A DNA stretch of 64,000 nt from Selaginella moellendorffii (lineage: Eukaryota > Streptophyta > Lycopodiopsida > Selaginellales > Selaginellaceae). Location of the stretch: positions 271,613 to 335,612 of the forward strand of contig NW_003314380.1 of assembly GCF_000143415.4 (NCBI RefSeq), read 5' to 3'. Below the pieces are notes generated by a model. That model saw only the letters and a program-made list of their open reading frames with translations, ran no database searches and was not told the origin of the DNA. Shown one piece after another: positions 58,312-64,000 of this stretch; positions within the stretch are counted from its first letter, which is position 1, and each line of letters begins with the position of its first letter. The position numbers and the translations under genes are program-made.

Positions 58312-59997
58312 ATGAGAATCCAGGCGGGAGCGCGCGAGAATGGGACAATATCGAGATTTCGCGCGTGGGATTGCGGCAGCCCCGCCGCCGCGAAGCCGTG
58401 CTGCTGCCGGGCTGCAAAGCCGAATGGCTCGTCTGGCTTGGAAGAGCAAGACAAGTCTGGGCACCAGTGCCGCTTAGCCGAGGCGGCGAAATATGCCCGG
58501 CAGGATGCGATGCTTGTGACGGCCGCAGCGCAGAATATGGACGAGAAAGCTCGAAGTAATCTTCTTCTTTTAGCTCGGTGAGTAAGAGCCTTGTAGCCTT
58601 GTTTCTTATTTCTACCTTGTATTGATGGCAGGGAGTTTTCGAGATTGGACATGCGTGCTCGCCAAGACATGGCGTTGATAGGATCGACAGTGACAAAACT
58701 AGATGGTAAGAACATCCTTCTGGAACTTCTATCATTTTGCTTTGACGTTTATATAATTCTTTTTCCAAAGCTCGTGCCAGGGAGAGGGCGCACAGAAAGG
58801 CTGACCGCGTCAATCGTATAGCCACAGTATTTAGTTTAGAGGATGATTTCCACCCAAGCTAAAGTTTTTTCCGTTTTATTTTCTCTTGTGATTCTCCCAT
58901 TTTCAGAAGTTGAAGGAGATTGCAGGCAGCGAATTGAAAGTAGCAGCAACTGAGCATTGGAATGACGGAGCTCTGGATGTAAGCTCCTAAGTCCTGTTCT
59001 TTCGATCGTAATGTATTCCTCTTACAGGCCGATCTCCGCTTGGCCGATTTACGGGCTCGTAGACGAGCTATGGAAGATTCTTTTGCAACTGTTCAGGTGG
59101 CTTGCATATAAATATGAATGTGTAAGACTCTCCTTCCGCATGCAGGCAGTGAAGAGCATTCATGATGCTGCCGTCAAGGTGTTGCTGATGAAGTAAGAGA
59201 TTTTGTGCTTTTTCTTTGCGGTAGTGAGCATTTTATTATTTGGTTGCAGAGAAAATGCTGAAACTACAACGCTGAATCCTGGCACTGACGAAACTTCACG
59301 TCCTGTAAAGAAAACAACCTTGGACCGAGTTGCCGAATTTGAGGTCTCTTTCTTTCACTTGTTGTAACAATTTCTAAGCCGTACACAACACGTCTAGTCA
59401 ACAGGAAGCCTACGTGAAAATGGCGTCACTGTTGGCGGAGGTCAATGTTTTGGACGATAGTGATCCGGATGAGGTATATGAATATCCTGCTTCAATTCCT
59501 GCTGATGTTTGCATCTGTCTAGCTCGAATATATAATAGCAACACTTCTCGATATGGATGAAGTTCATGGTGCAAGTGGTGCAACTCTTGTCACGCAGACC
59601 GCGAGCTCTCCAGATATTGCAACCAGGCAAGGCCTTTTATGTTCTATATCTTGCGAATTGTGGTTCGAGGTCGTTAATTCCTTTTTGTCACGCAGGCGTG
59701 CTTTAGTTGATGCCCTTGCAAATGCACCGTCTCTTTTGGCCCTTGGAAATGCTGGAATCAGCGCATTACAGGTTAGCTCTTTTTTTTTACAGCGGCATTT
59801 ACCACGCGTCCTATGACCCTGGCCAGAGATTAGCTGAAGACGAAAATCTCGAGGTCTCTCGTGCTGCCTCGAAAGCTCTGGATGAACTCCAAAGCGAATG
59901 GAAACATATCGATGCTAGCATGCTTTCCAACAACGTTGACGGTGGCCAGCACTATTTGGATGACACGACATTAATGGAGGACCCGGAAGAAGATTAG
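58312..59997 (+). CDS. conserved plant protein of unknown function, probably plastid
   Basis: The ATG at 58312 opens an exon that ends at 58577 and splices to REFSRLDMRARQDMALIGST. Later exons give ARARERAHRKADRVNRIATV, GSELKVAATEHWNDGALD, ADLRLADLRARRRAMEDSFA, EAYVKMASLLAEVNVLDDSD, LEYIIATLLDMDEVHGAS, RALVDALANAPSLLALGNAG, and an acidic C-terminus ending at 59997. The sequence style (charged coiled helices, then EAY-KMA and ALA-APS-LALGNAG) reminds me of a conserved green-plant protein whose name I cannot recall. The first 45 residues are Arg/Ala-rich with no acidic cluster, consistent with a plastid transit peptide. No enzyme motif is seen. At least ten exons, all with short introns. Confidence 0.72.
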
Positions 59998-60116
59998 TAA
60001 GAGGGGACAACTGTTCGCTTACGTAGAAAGGAGGCTCCGCGGACTATAAAATTACGATGCATGTGCAGAGATGCTCCACTGAGATATGGTTCGTGCGATT
60101 TCTTAAAATCTTACAG

Positions 60117-60835
60117 CTCTGCTGGAAAGGTTACATCAGAAGGTCTGTGGTGCCCTGTATTGTTCTCTTTTCTCTTGCCCCTTTACTCAGGCTGTGAGGA
60201 GCGCGATTGAGCGAATGAAATCGATTATATTCCCAGGTAAGCTCGTCTTAAAATGATTGAGCTAACGGTGTGATTCCATCCATCATCGGAGCGAGCTTTG
60301 TGTCCAGCAACTAGGGAAGCCGTTTTGAGGGGCGCAGTTTCAACGGTCCCTGTGCTGGACACTCCGCACTCCGCACACTCCGCACTCAAATCTCCAGGTT
60401 CGCTTTCCAGGGAAAAGGCAATCTTTGTAAGATTTTGATTTTCACTCTTGATTGCAGACAGATACTCCTCCTGCTTCCAAAGTATTTGCCACGCGTGAGC
60501 CCTTCGGACGATTCTCTAAAGAGCGTCAAAAACTCTTCCATTTCCCCCGAGCAGTTGCTGCTGCGAATCGCTTGGAAATCATGCTCGGGGATATCGCAAG
60601 ACAGCAGCAGGCCGTCCTGGAACATCTGTCTCTCTCTCTCTGGTAAACTTTCCTTGCTTTATACTGTTTCATATGCGCACCTTCTCAATCAGGAAATTGG
60701 AGGAGCTCTTGTTACACGCGAGAGTTCGAAGCTCACAAGGTACTCTAAAACACTTGTCTAAAATATTCTAGATTTCTTTCTTGAACGCGTGGTCTTGCTT
60801 AATCCTTAGGAGTATCGTCAGCTGTAATCTCGTGA
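60117..60835 (+). CDS. small spliced gene of unknown function
   Basis: Six segments with GT/AG borders join without a stop: 60117-60142, 60191-60236, 60308-60426, 60458-60642, 60693-60739 and 60810-60835 (TGA). The phase is kept across all five introns. The predicted peptide includes AVRSAIERMKSIIFP, ATREPFGRFSKERQKLFHFP, RAVAAANRLEIMLGDIARQQ and KLEELLLHARVRSSQ, so it is mostly helical. The first in-frame ATG is at 60215 (MKSIIFP), giving 132 residues; the frame is open upstream to 60117, so a start in an earlier exon is possible but I did not find one. I do not recognise the family. It lies 120 bases after the preceding gene on the same strand, so a 3' extension of that gene is an alternative. 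Confidence 0.6.
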
Positions 60836-61398
60836 ATGGGCCGGAAACTTATATTTGTCCGGTCAGAGCGTTTTTAAGGCTCCAAAGTTGGAGAGCTATG
60901 ATGCTTGTTATATGCCAAAATATTTCCTTTTTGACTTAATGGCCTTTTATTATATACAAGTAACAGTAAGCGAATTTATCCATGAGAGAATCAAAAACTT
61001 TAGTTTGAGGCTGAAATCCACCACGACACTCCCGAGACACTGACCAGCATGATGCATATATTATATGTCTGTGCCAAAGAATTTGAGGTGTCCTGTGAGA
61101 AATGGATTTGGAAAAGACGATCTTACATCAAAGCCTGTGATGTCATGGTTTCGCATCCGTCCTCCCAATGGGTGTGTCCTCACTATAAAGAAATGCGAGC
61201 GCGCGAGCGCTTGGAAGAGTGTATCCAACTTAAGAGTGCATGACTGCGCCTGTGCTTGTCATTGTCGCCCAATATCACGTCCCGCTGTTTGCCAGTAGCT
61301 GCGAGCTCGAGTTTTATAATCGTATCGCAGCTTGTTCACTTGCAGTCCTGGAAAAGAGAGAATTTTAGGCTGCTAGATCGACAAATAGCCGAGTATCG
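60836..61398. other. spacer upstream of the purine permease, no gene recognised
   Basis: Short frames at 60855-61043 and 61049-61243 show no known domain and no matching splice sites. It presumably includes the purine permease promoter. No clear TATA box; ttataatcg at 61314 is possible. Confidence 0.45.
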
Positions 61399-62635
61399 AT
61401 GGCGGAGCTCAATGCCGACAAGGTTGCTCCAGAAGAGACCATGCCCAAAGGTGAGATCCACCTTGCATATAAAGAACCGAAACGTACGGTGTTGGTATTT
61501 TGGTTTTCCAGGCTTGAGTGCTTTCGATGGCGAATGGAGCACGGCCTTGGCGCGGGCCTTGAGGAGCAAGAGCCGCAAGCACTGGCTGCTGCTGTGCCTG
61601 AGCTCCACCGGAATGTTCGTCGGTTTCATCGCCGCCACGCTGCTCATGCGCTTCTACTATTCCAACGGTGGCTCCCGGCGCTGGCTCTGCGGCTGGGTCC
61701 AAACCGCTGGCTGGCCGGTCTGTGCTCTCGCAATGCTGATCGTCTACTTCAAAGCCAGCAGCAGCAGCAACAGCAGCAGCAGCGATTCCCCCGGCCACCA
61801 CCACCTTCTCGCACCCTTCAGCTTCAAACTCGTCGCTGCTTTCGCTTCCATCGGCTGCCTCATCGCTCTCGACAACTTCCTCTACTCGTGGGGGATGTCG
61901 TATCTCCCGGCCTCCACTGCAGGACTCTTGACATCCAGCCAGCTCGCCTTCAACTCCCTCTTCGCCTTGTTCCTCCTCCGGAAGAGCATCGGCCCATACG
62001 TCTGGAACTCCATCGTGCTCGTCAGCTCCAGTGCCGTGCTCTTGGGCCTCCACTCCAGCTCCGACGAGCTTCCGGGAGTTAGCCGGGAGCAGACGGGGCA
62101 CGGCTATGTCATGACGATCACTGCTGCTGGACTCTACGGCCTCATCCTGTCCCTCACCGAGCTCGTCTTTGCCAAAGTCCTGGGCCGAAAGTCCACCTTG
62201 CTAGTCTTGCAAATGCAAACCTCCACCGCGCTGGTTGCTACCATCGTCTCCACTGTCGGCATGGCCATCAACAACGACTTTGAGGCGATTCACGTCGAGG
62301 CCGCGGCGTTCAAGGCCGGAAGTCTCGCCTACTTCGTGACTTTGTTGTGCTCCACTCTGGCCTGGCAAGCTGCGTTCCTGGGAACAATGGGTGTTATTTT
62401 TCTCTCATCGTCGCTGCTGGCTGGAGTGATTCTTACCGTGGTGATCCCAGTGGGAGCAGTGTTTGCATATATCTTCTTCCATGACGCTTTTGGTGGGCTT
62501 AAAGTCATGGCTCTGCTCCTCTCCTGCTGGGGATTCGTATCGTATGTGTATGGCGGCTACGTTGAATCGAGCGCGGCACCGCCGGCAATTCCTGACAACA
62601 AGGAGGAGCACGAAGAATATGTCAGCTCGGTTTGA
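61399..62635 (+). CDS. purine permease (PUP) family transporter
   Basis: Membrane carrier of the drug/metabolite transporter superfamily; plant PUPs import adenine, cytokinins or related compounds. Two exons (61399-61450 and 61512-62635) give 391 residues. The short exon 1 encodes MAELNADKVAPEETMPK, and the large exon encodes about ten hydrophobic helices. Family landmarks are GMFVGFIAATLLMRFYYSNG, GGSRRWLCGWVQTAGWP, LDNFLYSWGMSYLPASTAGL, LTSSQLAFNSLFALFLLRK, and the C-terminal FHDAFGGLKVMALLLSCWGF. A Ser-rich loop (about ten consecutive serines and asparagines) sits between helices 2 and 3. An upstream in-frame extension is open but has no better start. Substrate cannot be told from sequence. 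Confidence 0.92.
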
Positions 62636-63186
62636 ATCAAATCAAACGGAGAACAAAGAGAAAGCAAAGAATAAGGAGAAAAAAGGAAGGCACTTGCGAT
62701 TAGAAAGAAAGCATGGTGGGATGATTCCATCATCCACTTTGCAAAAGCTTGCGTACGCTAGTATGTTTTCTCCCTCCTGAGGCGCTCTCTTTTATACTTT
62801 CTTTGAGGATTTTAGAAATCTCTAAGATCTGTGTGAGTTCTCAGAAACTACGTTCCACTTTAAGGAGTACTAAGAAATTCTATCTATCTCTTTTCTTCCT
62901 TCTTGCAGCGCAAGAATCCGGGGTAAAATGCAAGAGAATCGATCTAAAGCCTGTGGAATGCTCTTGTCACCACCTGTGTCTTGCTTGTTGCTCGTTGCTC
63001 CCTTGGTGTCATACCCAGCATCTTTAGAAAGAATGCGGTAGGAAATCGCGATTGAGAGCCAAGCGCGCGATCGAGCTGAAAAGAGACATACCTGTGGGCG
63101 CCATAATATTGTTGTGGGCGCCATTGTGGACGAGACGTAAGAACCCTAGCTTTCTGGATTGGCATGAAATATTATTTAGGGTAGGT
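62636..63186. other. spacer between purine permease and cereblon-like gene
   Basis: It begins with an A/G-rich stretch from the permease 3' region. I see no gene, repeat or RNA. The 3' half should contain the promoter of the cereblon-like gene; no clear TATA is present. Confidence 0.45.
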
Positions 63187-64000
63187 ATGAGCGACGAAGA
63201 ACACGAGGAAGGCGCCGGAGGGATCGATGAGGCGGCGCTGGATCACGTCGTGGAGCAGCAGAGCCGTCGCCGGATGACGGACAATGAGCGGCATCAGGTG
63301 GAGCAAATCGAGGCGCTCGAGATGGAAGAGCTCGAGGAGGAGGAGGAGGAGGAAGACAATGAATCGCACATCAGGTAGCTCCATTTTTCTCTTTCGATCA
63401 TTTGATTATGGGATTGCTAGCTTGTTTGATTGATCTATTCTTTTCTTTTCATGTGTTCTTTGCCTCGGAATTCTTTGGTATGATCTGCATTTTTTGTTCA
63501 TGAACCACAGACCTTTTCTTCAAGGAATTCTTGTGTGTTTTCTTCTGCTGCGAATAAGTTCTTGAGGATTCATGATTTAGATGTTCTTTTCTTATGGCAA
63601 GAACTAAAAGAACGTTGCTACGCAGGCATGGACGCATCGCTAGAGCTCCTCCTCAGCCTGGATTCACGTTTGATACATCTCTAGCGAGCAGACACGTGTA
63701 CCTTGGTGGTAAGATCTTATTGTTCTATCGGTCCAGATCTTAGAGTCAACTCGATAGATGTGGACGACACGGGACACATTCGTGCGTTCCTGGAAGAAGG
63801 TAGCGTCGTGAGGCTTCCTATTTTATACTTGGAAGGTGAAGATTTGTGCCTTTGGGGTGATCGCTTCTAAAGTATGCTTTTGCAGGCATTGTTCTTTTTC
63901 CAGAAGCCACGCTTCCTCTCAAAGTTGTGCGGCGGAGGTGTAAGGCCGCCGTCGTGACGGCTATAAGTCAGGACCATGCACCGTATACACTCGCTGTGGT
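63187..64000 (+). CDS. CRBN: cereblon-like protein with LON substrate-binding domain (5' part, cut by window end)
   Basis: Substrate receptor of CUL4-DDB1 ubiquitin ligases in animals; plants have one related gene. Exons 63187-63374, 63626-63708, 63737-63835 and 63886-64000 join in frame. The N-terminal 60 residues are acidic (EALEMEELEEEEEEE). Then come RHGRIARAPPQPGFTFDTSL and the start of the LON N-domain: GSVVRLPILYLEGIVLFPEA, TLPLKVVRRRCKAAVVTA, DHAPYTLAV. The C-terminal CULT/thalidomide-binding domain would lie beyond the window. The ATG at 63187 follows a short upstream open frame without a better start. A plain LON-domain protein is the alternative. Confidence 0.82.

Overview
The window looks like nuclear DNA of a land plant, most probably the lycophyte Selaginella (inference). 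Protein genes have GC-richer exons split by very short introns (about 45-70 bases), intergenic spacers are only a few hundred bases, and the genes are plant-specific families: callose synthases, a purine permease, plastid DnaJ and MET1 proteins, a zinc-knuckle R1-MYB and seed-type globulin and oil-body proteins. There are no operons, ribosome binding sites or bacterial features.

Layout. 1-3.85 kb: a possible CDS tail, a long AT-rich spacer and a tRNA-Gly(GCC). 3.86-9.65 kb: an intronless polyamine oxidase, a plastid type-A DnaJ and an 11S (legumin-type) storage globulin. 9.65-13.06 kb: AT-rich DNA with a subtilase pseudogene. 13.06-21.0 kb: a decayed Ty3/gypsy LTR retrotransposon with an unusual extra RNase H upstream of the reverse transcriptase. 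20.9-27.15 kb: seven tandem copies of an 888-bp unit, each carrying the tail of that element's LTR. 27.1-30.06 kb: a PPR gene relic and AT-rich spacer. 30.06-64 kb: a dense genic region with MET1 (PDZ-TPR), two callose synthase genes in head-to-head orientation, FBL15 (F-box LRR), a MYB-related factor, a BTB-LRR FBL11-type gene, an oil-body-associated protein, a conserved probable plastid protein, a small unrecognised spliced gene, a purine permease and the 5' part of a cereblon-like gene cut by the window end.

How genes relate. Five gene pairs are divergent over roughly 255-520 bases and may share promoters. Two products point to lipid and protein storage, presumably in spores: the globulin, with RY and ACGT motifs in its promoter, and the oil-body-associated protein, with a G-box/ABRE. 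Three genes (FBL15, FBL11, cereblon-like) encode ubiquitin-ligase substrate-receptor types. The most unusual parts are the retroelement and array complex at 13-27 kb, the N-terminally shortened callose synthase, the globulin that lacks the usual 11S processing site, and the unrecognised small gene at 60.1-60.8 kb.

Exon limits were read by eye from GT/AG signals, frame continuity and family resemblance, without transcript data or database searches.
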